A stretch of 64,000 nucleotides of DNA from Dicaeum eximium (lineage: Eukaryota > Chordata > Aves > Passeriformes > Dicaeidae). Position 1 is the stretch's first letter. The number at the start of each line of letters is the position of its first letter. The notes below the pieces were generated by a model. That model was not told the origin of the DNA. It made no database searches and saw nothing but the letters and a program-made list of their open reading frames with translations. The position numbers were made by a program, and so were the translations under genes. Below are positions 24,770-36,800 of the stretch, one piece after another. Where the stretch lies: positions 564,208 through 628,207 of the forward strand of contig VWZP01008343.1 of the NCBI GenBank assembly GCA_013396995.1, read 5' to 3'.

Positions 24770-26189
24770 AAGGAACGTCCAAAAAAGCACATTGCTGGAT
24801 AGCCTCTGTTGTTGCTTGTGATAGCTGCCTTCCTCTCCGTTTTCCATGGAAACGTTTTGAAAGCCAATTACAAAAAAGAAAAAAAAAGAAAAAGGGAAAA
24901 TAATGAATAGGGTTTCAGAACATGCCAGCTCTTCACTAATTGTCCACTTTACTTATGCTACTTCATGTCTGGCGATTCTTTTTATATTGTGGAGAGATGG
25001 CAATGAAACTTCATTGTGCTAGGTTAAGGAGAGGCATATGGAATACATATGAAAATTATCAGAAAGAGTTCTGTAAGGTTTTTATTTATTTTATTCTAAT
25101 TTCCTGATTTCTTTCTCAGCCCAGTTGTTTTGAAAGAATAAGAGATATGGAATGTGGAAGGGGAGTGATAGTTGTGTGAGATAGCCTGGCAATTCTGTAA
25201 TTAAGGATCCCATTTTATGCTTTTGAAGATGTGCCTGGTTAACTGGTGAACTTGACCTTATTTTTCTCAGACACCGGCATTGTGGCAATGCCTCAGGCTT
25301 GCTATTCTTTCCCTCTGCAATTGTGGTTATGGATTTGTCTCTACATTTTGCCTACAAGTGTTTAGATGTGGCTAGGTGTTTCTTACCTTAAGTTTTGGGT
25401 GTACTAAACAACCCAGGGTGCACTTCCTAGTATCTGGTGTGATGGATTTTCATGGTTATTTTTGTTCTGAGAAACATCAGATTTCCTTCATCTCACAGAT
25501 ACCTCTGGAATCTAGTGAGAATGGTCTTGGATAGGTCCCTCAGGAGGATGTCCACAGAGATGTTGTAATACTGTCATGTTCAACAGCAGGGGGACTTAGG
25601 AATCAAAAAGCCTTGAGTTCAGCCATTTAGCTGTGAAGGTTTGTTTGCACACATATGGAGTCATTTGTGACAAGGCTTTGAATGCTTGTGGATATTTAGG
25701 AGTTAGGCAAGTCCTTAGTGGCTCGACTGGTAGCACGTATGTTCCTGGAAGGCCCCCATTGTTTTGTGAGCCTCCCTCTGTAAAGCCATGCTGACCTCCT
25801 GGGCGTCCAGGTAAGAGAACTCTTATGGCTAGAAAAGGCTCATATACTCACCATCATAATGAATCCCCAAATTCATTAAATTCAACTTAATTAGATGTGT
25901 TAGGATCCATACAGCCAATCAGCAATCCCTGTCCTGGCCCAATCATTGCTGCAGTTTCTTGCAGTATATATTTTTGCATTTCTTGGTATGCGGCACGATT
26001 CTCAGGGAAATAAAAATCATTGTTGCCTTCTGTGAAACCCTGTCACATTTTTATAAGTAATTTCCATTCTGTTATGGTCTATTACACATGATGTTTTGAA
26101 AGAGTGAGAAAGAGTTAAGCAAAATGAAGACCATTATCAATATTTCATTTGTCACAGCTGAAAAACTACATTTATAGGTCAGTCCTTTT
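24770..26189. other. Intergenic; no gene recognised
   Basis: A-rich words continue to about 24905, then ordinary intergenic sequence. No repeat or exon recognised. Confidence 0.5.
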
Positions 26190-26600
26190 CAATCCGTTCA
26201 TTGATTTCAGTACTCAAAGCCCTTCAGGGAGTGTCTAAAATCTACTGATGTTTCAGAGTGCTAAGTTTCATGTTTGGATGTCTGATAAAACTGAAAGATG
26301 TGTCAAAACCATGTAACAAGCTCTGAATCTGATTTACCACTGTACACTTTCAGTCTCTACTGGTGTTAACTCCAGTGATTTCATTGGAATGGAGCTGGTA
26401 TTGATTTAATTCTTATGTCGACGTGACCCTCCAGAGACATACTTCCCTGCTCTTATTCCCACTGACTTCAGTTCAGAATATAATCAGGATCATAATTAGA
26501 AATGATGACCTGATTCAGTCAGGCATAAAAATACAAGTCACTCTTCAAGTTTCTCAGTAATGCTACTGACTGCAGTGGCACTACTTTCGTACTTGAAGTC
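26190..26600. repeat. Probable ancient amniote interspersed repeat, decayed
   Basis: Repeated variants of the phrase ACTGACTTCAGTG occur (26201, 26370, 26460, 26564), with TTATTCCCACTGACTTCAG, GTTAACTCCAGTGATTTCA and GGATCATAATTAGAAATGATG. They resemble an old repeat family common in turtle, crocodile and bird DNA. The family name and orientation are not assigned. Recognition is by recalled wording only. Confidence 0.4.
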
Positions 26601-29600
26601 AAGTATGTTCTTACATCCCTTGCAGATGGTAACCTATGTATTTAGGTTCTCTCTTGAATTCTCTGGAAGTGGAAGTCGTTTGACTGGCTATAACAAGCTT
26701 TGGAACAAGTCCATAAATAGAAGAAACTTGGTAAGAGATTTAAGGAGACTTGGGAGCAAAACTGCCGTTGCTCCTCAGTCCCCACCTATGCAATTACATT
26801 TACTTCAATTAACTTTAATGTTTGCAACTGGAATGCTTGGAATTTGATCAAAGTCCCTTTCAGAACATATTCATGGTATTGTCTACAAACTTATTACTCT
26901 AAGAAAGCAAAGTAGGATAATGCATTTCTTCCTGCAGATTGTGCTGTCTATTCGAGGTTCCATTTAAATATCTGGTGCCTCAACAAGCATACCCAGCAGG
27001 ATTCAAATGCCTTTGTTTATATGTATTTTTCAGTCAAAAACTTGCCAAACTGCAGTTGCAGGCTTCTGGGGAGAGAACTTGGCTTGGAATTAAATACTCT
27101 GGAAGTGGACTGGATCCAAGAATAAATAAAATCACAGTTGAGGTGGAAACACCTAATTACAACCATTGTCTAAAAATTCAATGTAAGAAATAAAGAAAAT
27201 ATTACTCATAATATGAAAAGGTGAATTTTTCTAATTTCATTAGGAGATTTTAAAATCAGCCAAAATATCAAAAGCTAAATAATCTAAGTATCCATGATCA
27301 ATATTTATATTCAAGTGAAAGAGGACTGAGGCAATGAAATTTAGAAATGCACGTATTGTAATTTGATTTGAACACTCAGCATTGGAAAATGCCTGTTTAC
27401 TAGAAGATTACTTTCTGATTCAGCATTACCACACAGATCTACATCTGTTACTCTTCATTTGAATACTAAAATTACCTCTAATCTAATTAAAAATAGAAAG
27501 TAAGCAGGAGCTTGCTATCCATTGAAAGTCCTCAAACTTGTTAAAGCTAAAGGTAATTCAACAATTTTAAGGAATTAATTGGATTAATTAATTAGGGGCT
27601 AGATTCTAGCTAGTGAGCTCCAGCTGGAAAGGTAACTGTAAGGAATAGGATTTTTAATGCAACACCAACAATGTGCTTATTGTTTGTTGGCATCAAATAA
27701 GTACCTGTGATATACCTAAGTTACCTTTGAGACAGCTGAATTGACCTATGTTGCCTTTGAAATGGCTGATTTGTGTTGGCCTAGTGGCAGCAGCACGGGC
27801 TCAGTGTGGCTTGGTTCATCTCATCCTGCAGGAGACCAGCTTCTGCACCTGGGCTGGTGGCACTGCAGGCTGGCTCAGATCTACAGAATCTCTCTCTAAG
27901 GAGTAAGGGGTTAGGTGACAGGAAGGGAATGCAAATTCAGGTAGGCTGGGTTGTGTCTTGCCTGGTGTCACTTTTCTTCTCTTGCAGATCTTTAACTGTG
28001 ACCTAAAAAGAACTTGCATCACAATTTCCCCTCCAACATTATGAAAGCATTATTTCTCTTAAGTACATTAGATTGCCTCTAAAAATTTAATCTAGCATCC
28101 CAGCAATACCCTTTTTTTTTCCTGTAGTAATCATTTGCTTAGAAAAGCCTCCTGTTCCCAAAAGGCTATGAAAACAAACACAGGCATGTGCAGGGAACAG
28201 AGTGAGAATTTCTGAGTATTACATCTTATGGTAAGTAAAATAGGCAGAAACATAGTAGTCTTAAGTATTCATGTAACATTTTATATTCCTATTTAAGGTC
28301 TCCACTTTCTGTAACTATGAGAGGACAATGATTTGTCTTTTTTAATGCAGAGATGAGTGAACACAGTATAATAAATGTCATATTTATTCCTGGTCTTCTA
28401 GTAAGTCTTGCTGAATTGCTTTGCAAATTTTAGATGAGATTCATTTCACTCAACTTTAGCTGTTCACAAAAAACAGTGTCCTTTGGTGAGCACCAAGAAA
28501 TATATCTTGACAGTGACTCTGGAGGAGGAAGCCAAGGGAGCAACTGGCTTACATCAGGTGCTTCATTCTTTGGCAGCTGTAGTTAGCTGAGTTAAAGCTC
28601 TCACATTGTGGGGCTGTTGCATATAAGGAAAAAAACACTCCAGTTGGTGGTTTTAGTAGACCAGATGTAGATTGTTAGATGTAGATTTGGTAAGGTGAAT
28701 TCTCTCTCTGGCATTTCTGGAAGAAGACCTTCATTTCTTATTGTCCTTTTAGGGAATGGTTGGGGTGCATCACAGCAATTTGTTGTTCAGCATTCATGTG
28801 TCACATCTGGATGCCATATCAGAAGTGGGGTAAGTGTGTGGTAGGTTGCTAAGAGGAGCTGTGATCTTCTAAGTACAGCCTAGGGTGCCTGAGGCATCCT
28901 ATGGTCACAAGCAAGAAAGTGTGGTATGCCATCCTGCTTGCCAAAGGTAGAGGCTTGCAGGATCTCTGAGAGAAGCCATTTGGGTAGGAATGAGGTGGGA
29001 CATACTGTAGATGTGGCTGCTCTGCAAATCTCTTTTCTTTAAAAAATGTTGAGCACCTTGACCCCAGATAAATTATTTACCATTAATATTGGATTGTCCT
29101 TTTGGGAAGTGTCAAAACAGAAAGGTTTAATACTACAGGGGTAACTTTCAAATAATTCTGACCCAATTATTTAAAAATATGGCATAGGATTCATCTCACC
29201 TGCCCCTAGAAGTCTGCAGTTTAAATGATGTCTATTTGTGAGCTAGCACTACTAAAGGGCATGTTTTCAACACCTGCTCCATGAGAGATGACTCGCCCAA
29301 CTGCAAGTGCTTAACTCTTCCCACTGACTAGGCTAGCCTGGAGCAGTGAGCTCAGATGAGATACCTTGGGTTTAGACATTCAGCATTAAGAGGGACAAAT
29401 CCTGTTCTTAGTCTGTAGGTACTGCTATTTAAAAATTACAGATAAAATTAATGGAAAAGTTGCTGCTGATTTGCATGGGAAATGTGACCTTCCAGCCCCA
29501 TGGGACTTAGTCATGTGGGTAAAACCCATGTGACTGTTTCACTGCTCACAGGATCTAAGCCATGCTTACTACTGTTTAAATAAAAATAAGTCTCAGTTGA

Positions 29601-31339
29601 TTTTAACTGGTATCGTGTTACAATCCCAGTATAGATCCTTCTTCAATATAATCCACTGTGTACCAGGATGATTTTCTAGTTTGACACTGGTACTTTCCAG
29701 AGCACATATAGGAAGATTCTGAAGTCTCCATTGGAGCCATGGAGAGTGGCTGTAGACAGCAAGTTGCCTTGCAGTACCTCTGTGGCATCCTCTGGCAGGT
29801 GCTCTCTCTGCAGCTGGGGGCTGCCCTGCTGTGGGCTGCTGTGTGGCTGAAATTTGACATCTGCTTCACCCCCACACACGTGGGATGTGCTTCTTCTTGC
29901 TGAGCACTGCTGCTGCTGTCCTATTGCTGCCTGCTCCTGTCTGCTCTCCAGCAGTCCCTCTGGCTCCTGCTGCTGTGCAGGCACTGGGCTGGGATGTCAG
30001 AGGTGGCTTCAAGTGCTGAGGATTGTGATGTGTGTATGATGAAGAAATGGCGCAAACTCTCGGTCCCTATCAGCCTCTCCCTCTCTGATACTCACCCTTG
30101 GAGTCCTGTTGCTTCTGCTGCTGCCTGCAACTGAACTGCCACCAGTGATTGCTCTGAGGGGCCAGAGGAACATGCAGGAAGCTGAAGAGTGAAAAATACA
30201 GAAAGATGGCAGTATCAGAAGAAGTCTTGTTACCCACATATAGCACATCTCCTGCTTACACACCTGGCGTAAAAATCTATCTCTTGCTGTCCTTCTTGTG
30301 CTGCAGAGTGCAGAAGTTTGTTTGCACCAGCGGTCACACTATTCTTGTCATCTCTTTCATGAATGTGTGCGGCAGAATACAATGAAGAAAGGGAATTGTT
30401 TTGCCATTTTGGGATTTCAGGGCATATGTCTCCTTTCATTCACCTCCTGATGTCCTTTGGGGAGTGTAGAGAAATTAACCCCATTTACAATATGAGCACT
30501 TGTAATTAGAATTCTCATTCACTCTTAATAGTCACTGGTATCCATCAAAGCCTTGATTTCCAGGTCTGTTGCATAGTGCAGTGAAGAGGAAAAGAGCTGA
30601 AGTTACTAAGCTTGTTGTCAGAATGGGGGAGCCTGCTCTGTTGGCTCTGAGAGCAGGCTTGAGAGGACCCAGCTATGCTTGACAGACCCCAGGGTGCTGT
30701 GTGGTCTGGAAAAGTCGGTCAGAGGAGTGAGAGTGGGGCTTTTAACAGCATTTTATTGGACACTAGGGGCAAGCCAGGGATGGGTTTATAATCTGTTATC
30801 ATGGTTCAGCTGACAGATGGCAACTAGTGAGCAGGGCAGCCTTGAATGCTTCATGGGACTGATGCCTGGGCTAGCTACTCTAACTTGACGGTGAGCTGAT
30901 GAAAGTGCCCGTCTGTAAAGAAGCTGTGCTAGCTAAAGGCTGAGTCAATCTGAAAACCAGTTTAATTACACCAGTGCAAATTCTGTGAGCAAGCACACAG
31001 TCACCTTGGCAGTAAGCAGAGAGATGTTATTAGTGGTGTGTAACTCTGATCCATGCTCTCTAGACCAGGCTAGCACATCCTAGAAAGAATATCAGACACA
31101 AGGTAATCACCATAATATAAAGGTTAAAAGTTCCCATATATTATGATGGTACATGTTAATCTGTCCCTTCTTAAGAGCATCTAACTGATGAAAAAGTGGT
31201 AATTCAGACCTCAAAACCAGGAAAAACCCACTAAATAGAGTTCTGTAAGGTATAGGAACAGTGGATTAACAAGGTACAAGGAAGCCTGCCAGATTTGTGT
31301 TGTATCCTAAGCTCCACCATCCCATTTGGCAATCTTCTC
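26601..31339. other. Intergenic; CTG-rich block at 29730-30000
   Basis: Mostly AT-rich and featureless. At about 29730-30000 the sequence is G+C- and CTG-rich. It includes a 54-codon + frame starting ATG at 29739 (hydrophobic, cysteine-containing, no match recognised) and a 102-codon glutamine-rich minus frame, which is the CTG bias read backwards. Neither is called as a gene. Confidence 0.45.
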
Positions 31340-31730
31340 TTTACAGCTCAACAGGTGTCACGAGCTGGCTGCGCGCTGACACATCAGATCTGTGACCTCT
31401 CTTTTCAGCCCCACGCAGCTGAACTGACCCCTGCAGCCAGGGATCAGATGGAAAGCCATTAGGGCTGATTCCTCACCAGCACCATGTCCAGACTCATGTC
31501 ACTGCTGCTTCGAGTCATCCTGGGAGCAATCATCCATGCATTGATTTTATGGCAGTGCTGACACTTGCTTTCATTCTTTCAGAGCCGAGGAGAATTGCTC
31601 TTAACCATGCCCCCTGCCGCCTCGGGATATAATCTCAGGAGCATAGTTTAGGGGCACAGCCAGCTTCAAGGAGCATTACTTTGCTTCAGTGCATTTTTAT
31701 ATGTTTTCTTTTCCCTGCAGGCCTTTTTCT
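31340..31730. promoter_or_regulatory. Candidate conserved non-coding element
   Basis: Balanced composition with several CpG, no repeat words, and stretches such as AGCCATTAGGGCTGATTCC (about 31455) and GGGATATAATCTCAGGAG (about 31623). There is no open frame across it. Called on texture only. Confidence 0.2.
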
Positions 31731-34439
31731 GCTAAGGGGGATGTTTGAACCAGTGAATGCACTTTTAAAAAAAATTCTTCTCCGTAGTAAAGTGACAGTC
31801 AAAAAGTCTAAGCATGTGTGCTGTTGTCAAAAAATACAAACATTTGCCCCATTTGCTCCCGGGTAGCATCCTGGGCTTATGTCTTAGCATTTAGCTTGGT
31901 AATAATACCCTCTCTTAAAAAGGACTTTGCAAGCAAATCAGTTCATCAATACAACAGCAGTTTGAAGTCTGCATTTGCCAAATGCACAATCCTGGGAATT
32001 AAGTATTCAAGGATAAACCTTCAGTAAGACTGTTTATGCAAAGTCTTTTTTTTTAGCATCAGGACCAAAATAAGATTTTTTTCATAGGTTAGAAATTGTT
32101 TGAAGTACTTGTTTGGTTTTTTTTTTTCCTCTGTAATTCTCATTAGCTAAATTAATTATTGCTCTCTTTTGAAATTAAGGAGAACAAATTTTCTTGTACT
32201 GAAAGGCACAAGCAAATAGTTTCCAACAGTCTGTTTGTACCTGAGTTTTTATTATATTTCTCTTGAATGGAATCTTAGGAAAAAAGGGTGGAAAACTGTT
32301 GACAGAAAAAAAGAAGCCCAGTATATTGAAGAAAGAAATACATTTGTGTGATGATTTCTTGTGGATGCATACAGCATTGCAGTGTTCTGATAATGGAAAC
32401 AATTAATTTTAGAAACAGTATAAAGCTTGCTAATTTCCAAATAATGGGAAATGGTCTGTCTGACAGGCTTTTCTTTTTGGTATTTGTACTGCTTATATAG
32501 TAGCAAAATAGCAGGGGCAGAGGCAAAGCGGGCAGGCAGAGCCGGCACTCCAACAGCTGCATCGGATCCCTGCTGTGACTCTGCCAAAGCCCCTGCAGTG
32601 GAACAACGACAAGGAGACAGGCTTTTGGGGGTCCCCTTATCTGATTAGCTCTCTCCTTTTGGCCTGAAAAGGGAGACAAATGTCAGGGTTTTTTAAGAAG
32701 AAAATGAAGGCCACACCTACGTGGGCAGATGGGTTGTTTTCCATATTTTTCCATTCCGTGAACAAGTATCTCTGAAAAACAAGCATGATTTGGAAAGAAA
32801 ACATGGCTAAGGGTCTTGCAGAGCTACATTTTTGCTAAACCATTTGTCATTTTCCTATTTAATTTGCTGCCTGAAACAAGGGGAGGGAATTGTGCTTTAC
32901 TTTTTGCTGTTGTATAAAGCAAATGGGGTTGGAGGTCTGTGGATTAATAGAACAGGAGGCAGCTTCCTGCCTTCTTTCAGTGGGAGATAAAGGTGCCTTC
33001 TCAGTTCACGGGTCTTTCTGAAAGAATCCATGAAGTTTGGTGTTAATAAGAAGAGTGGGTGAATAGAAGTACTTTTCTGGAGTATAGTGCATACTTTATA
33101 CTGACCAATGATCTCATGAGCATACTGGTCATATTACTCTGGCAATACTTGGGACAAAGGGCAATAGTGGACTATTTAGGCAGCTAGAGGTGATTTTTGG
33201 GAAGAGGGGTTAGCCTGGCTGCTATTTAGCTGAAGAAAGACCTGAGATAGGAAAGCATGAACAAAACCATCCATGCATACCCTCTTTACAAGATATGAAG
33301 GTTGAAAAAGGGCTTCATATCATAGTCATATCTACTCCTCTAGTAGTAGTCATATCTACTGCTGTTGGCTGCTCATTTCTTCCCCTGTCTACATGAGAAA
33401 GTGCTCAGGAGGCAAAGAAGGGTTGGTTCCCCATTGGTATGTAGTGAGGATATGGGCTGGCACTGCAAGTCACTGAAAAGCATCACGTATTTTGTGAACC
33501 ATCTACTCTGCTCTGTAGAGGTAAGGTCAAGAGTAAGGTCAGACTTTTCAGTTTCCTACTGAATTCCTTACAGCTGACATCTTGAAATCTTCTAGAAAGG
33601 TTAAGTGTCCCTTAAGAATCCTATCAACTTCTAGACTCATGGCAATAGAAGATCTTCAAATGTAATGTCTTTTGGGATTTTATACCCCCTAAATCCTAGA
33701 AAGCTTTACATATGACCCAAACTGCAAATATGTAGTGAGTAAAGGGTGGGACACACAGGCCCAAAGAGTGTTGATAGCAGGAAGATGCAAGGCTTCCCCT
33801 CCAGGGCTCGTTGAGTACCATCTGCTCAAGAAGGGCTAGAAAGCTACCTGGTCAAGGAAGGCTTAAAAGGATGAAAGAACAATTAAAAAGAAGTTAAAGG
33901 AGTGTTATGAAATGCCCATGCGAAAAAAAGAGGAGAAAAGAAGACTTGTACACTTGTGGGCTTTTAAGGCTCTGTGGAGCAAGGGCCAGTCATCTTATAC
34001 AGTGTTCAGGAGGCACAATATACAGCCTTGTACATGGAAACACACATAACAAATCTTGTTATAATTTCTGATATGATTACTTTGATTATTCCGTGTATCA
34101 TGGACGAGAATGAGCAATTAAAATAAAATCTAAATGTAGATTTTATTTGCACAGATACTGAAAAGTATCTCACTTTAGCAAAGCCTTTTGCTATTTCTCT
34201 TTGCACCCTAGGGAGTCTTCAGATGCCTGATCATTTCCCTTGGCTCCCTATCTCTGGGGAAATCATATCTTTTTGTTGGTTCCCTTGGCTTCCCAGGCAA
34301 TGTGAGGAGCTGGCTCAATGTGGGACATGAATGACAATTCATTGCCAGAAGGGAAGTAATTTTCAGGCCTCCTCCCCTTCTTTTCTTGCCATGAATGTAA
34401 TAATACACTTTGGAAACATTACTGTGGTAATCTGAAAAC
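31731..34439. other. Intergenic; no gene recognised
   Basis: Short T runs at 32047 and 32119. The phrase AGTCATATCTACT occurs twice within 40 bases (33322 and 33348). Frames of up to 134 codons overlap on both strands and look like chance. Confidence 0.5.
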
Positions 34440-35130
34440 AGCAATGCTGTCAGAATTCAGAAAATGCCTGATAGAACTGATCATTCGCATAGCTTAGCTA
34501 TGATGTTTAGAATCGCTGTACATCATATTTCATCCTTCACTAACAGCCTGATGGATTTTTCCCCAGTGAGTTGTCTTTGCACTAAAGCAGTGTAAGAGCA
34601 CTATAGGTTGGATGTTGTTATTTTTCTTCTCCTTCCTTCCTGTCTACCTTTTTTTTTTCTCTCTCTCTTCCAAAAAGCTACTTCATGTTGCAAAGATCAT
34701 CAGATGAAATGAATGCAGCCCAGCTGGGATTTGCTGGAAATGTGTTCAGCTTGGCAACACCTCTCACAGAGTAGCTGGGTCCCTAAAAGCTTTGTTTAAA
34801 ACGATGAAATGAAAACAAAGGAGACATAATTAGCCGCTGTGTAATAATAGAAAAGGCTTGTATCCAGTTACTGTAAAAGTCATTTAATGAAGGGTAATCT
34901 GGACATAAGCCTGCACACTATAGCTGTAAAATATTTAAGCTTTTTAATGAGAGGGAAAATGGAGAGAAGGGTTTGCTAACATGATTAGGAAAAATGCCTT
35001 TCATAACCATTTTTACAGGGGCTTGCAATTCCTAAACTGAAGTTTGAAGCTTTCTTTAAGCCAAAGCAGCAATAAAACTTTTATGCTGCACCAACACTTA
35101 AAAGCTACATACATCACATTGGTTTTATAT
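34440..35130. promoter_or_regulatory. Candidate conserved non-coding element
   Basis: AT-rich, repeat-poor and dense in homeodomain-type cores (CATAATTAGCC at about 34826, CATTTAATGAAG at about 34881, TTTTTAATGAG at about 34942). A pyrimidine tract at 34620-34672 interrupts it. Called on texture only. Confidence 0.2.
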
Positions 35131-36229
35131 GTCTGAGTGGGAACATCAGCGTACTGCTTTTTATGTCTGCAAAGGGCTACACCAGCTATTGAGTAGCAGC
35201 TCCAGTTTCTTCCACTTACTTCAGATTGTAGAGTGCCTGTGGATGAGCAGTCATTAATCTTAAACTGCAGTAAAAGTTGCTTTCAGTGATGCTCTTTCTG
35301 GTTTTGCTGTCTCTATTCCCTATCTTCCCCTTCTTTCTCCTTCCTGCAAAGCTCTTTTTTCTCATACTCTCTCCACTATTGACACCAAAACAGATGCTGC
35401 TTGGTCTGAGGTGGACCAGCTGCTCTGATGTGATGAATAAATATCATTATTTTTAGTCCATTGACAGGTCACTAGGCAAAATGCAGGAATCAGCTGGGGA
35501 TTTTCTGTGATGGGAAAATCATAAATGATGTAATAAAATATTATTGTACCTGTGTAGTATTTAGAAGTGAGATTTACTCTTACTATGGTATTTACCTAAC
35601 CTGAGTGCAAATGTGTCTATGTTTTTGCTACCTATACCTGGGAGGAAGGGATAATCCTGTTGCCCTGCAGGGGACATCTTCTTTCTAATCAATGGAGAAA
35701 GGTGGACACCTGAGAAAGATGGGCCCATCTGCAAACCCCGTGGACTGTAGATGTTCCTCTCTTTGTTCAAGAAGATGAATGGAGTCTCACTGTGGTGCAC
35801 CAGATTTCCCAGTCTTTTCTAAGATACAGGAATGACTGAGAGGGGCCACATGATATTGAGACAGTGTGAAGAGTTATCCATGGCTATCTGACATCTAGGG
35901 GGGATATAATGGAGACAGGATGGTTTCTATTCTAAACCTCTCCATGGAAAGTGTGATGGTTGTTGATAGCAGGAGACACAGTGGTAGAGCCCTCCCTCTG
36001 GTCCTCAGGGCAGTGACTGGCCAGGGAAGAGGAGGGCTTGGCAATGAGGAGGAGCTGTTGAGCAGGGGTTGGAAGTTTTGACACTAAAAATGTGAAGGGT
36101 GAAAAGGAGAAAGGACTGGGAGTTCATGTGCCCTCATAGTGCCAAAATATTGCTTGGCTTATGTGCACTGCCATAGTTCAGCTGCCTTCAGCTGTGCTCT
36201 TCCCCTGGCTTCCTAGCTGCCTATTTTCA
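35131..36229. other. Intergenic; no gene recognised
   Basis: Pyrimidine-rich at 35310-35375, G/A-rich around 35980-36120. No exon or repeat recognised. Confidence 0.5.
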
Positions 36230-36800
36230 AGAGCTCCATGAATTGTACTCATTGTCAGTAGAGCCAATTAGAGTAATTGTTGCCGTTATTTCAGTGATAT
36301 CTCACAGAAATAACATGCTCACAGACACAGCTTTTTCACTCCTTCAAAGTCATTACTGTGCCATCAGAGTTTTAGCTCAAAGGTTTTGCTTCAACATATA
36401 AATAATATTTGTAGGTCTGCCCCTCATATTCTTGCAAATTCTTCATTTAATCTTCCTTGTAGAAATGGAGATAATAAATATTCATGCATTTCTTCCTACC
36501 TTGATATGCTAATTCTGATATGAATGGTAATCTAGAAGCAGCTGAAAAAGATGGCTTGATTCTGGTATTATTTATGAATCCTGCACTGAAGCATTGGGCT
36601 GGGGATGTGACAATGCCAGTTAAGAGTGATTTAGCAACAATTGTTCTCTGGAGATACTGTCTTTGCTTTATCCATTGCATAAAATCGTTTAAGATTATTG
36701 AATTCCTTGTTTATGACCATGTTACCTCAGTGCATTGTCTTAAATTAAGTGAAATTGATTATTTTTTCTCATCTCTTTCACAGCCTTCTAAATAAGGTGC
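36230..36800. promoter_or_regulatory. Candidate conserved non-coding element
   Basis: AT-rich, repeat-free, with CCAATTAGAGTAATTGTTG (about 36261), TGATATGCTAATTC (about 36503, POU-like) and AAATTAAGTGAAATTGATTA (about 36742). The open frames on both strands are short. Called on texture only. Confidence 0.2.

Noticed and set aside
24553..24867. Frames rich in lysine or phenylalanine across the poly(A)
   Set aside because: Translation of a homopolymer, not a protein.
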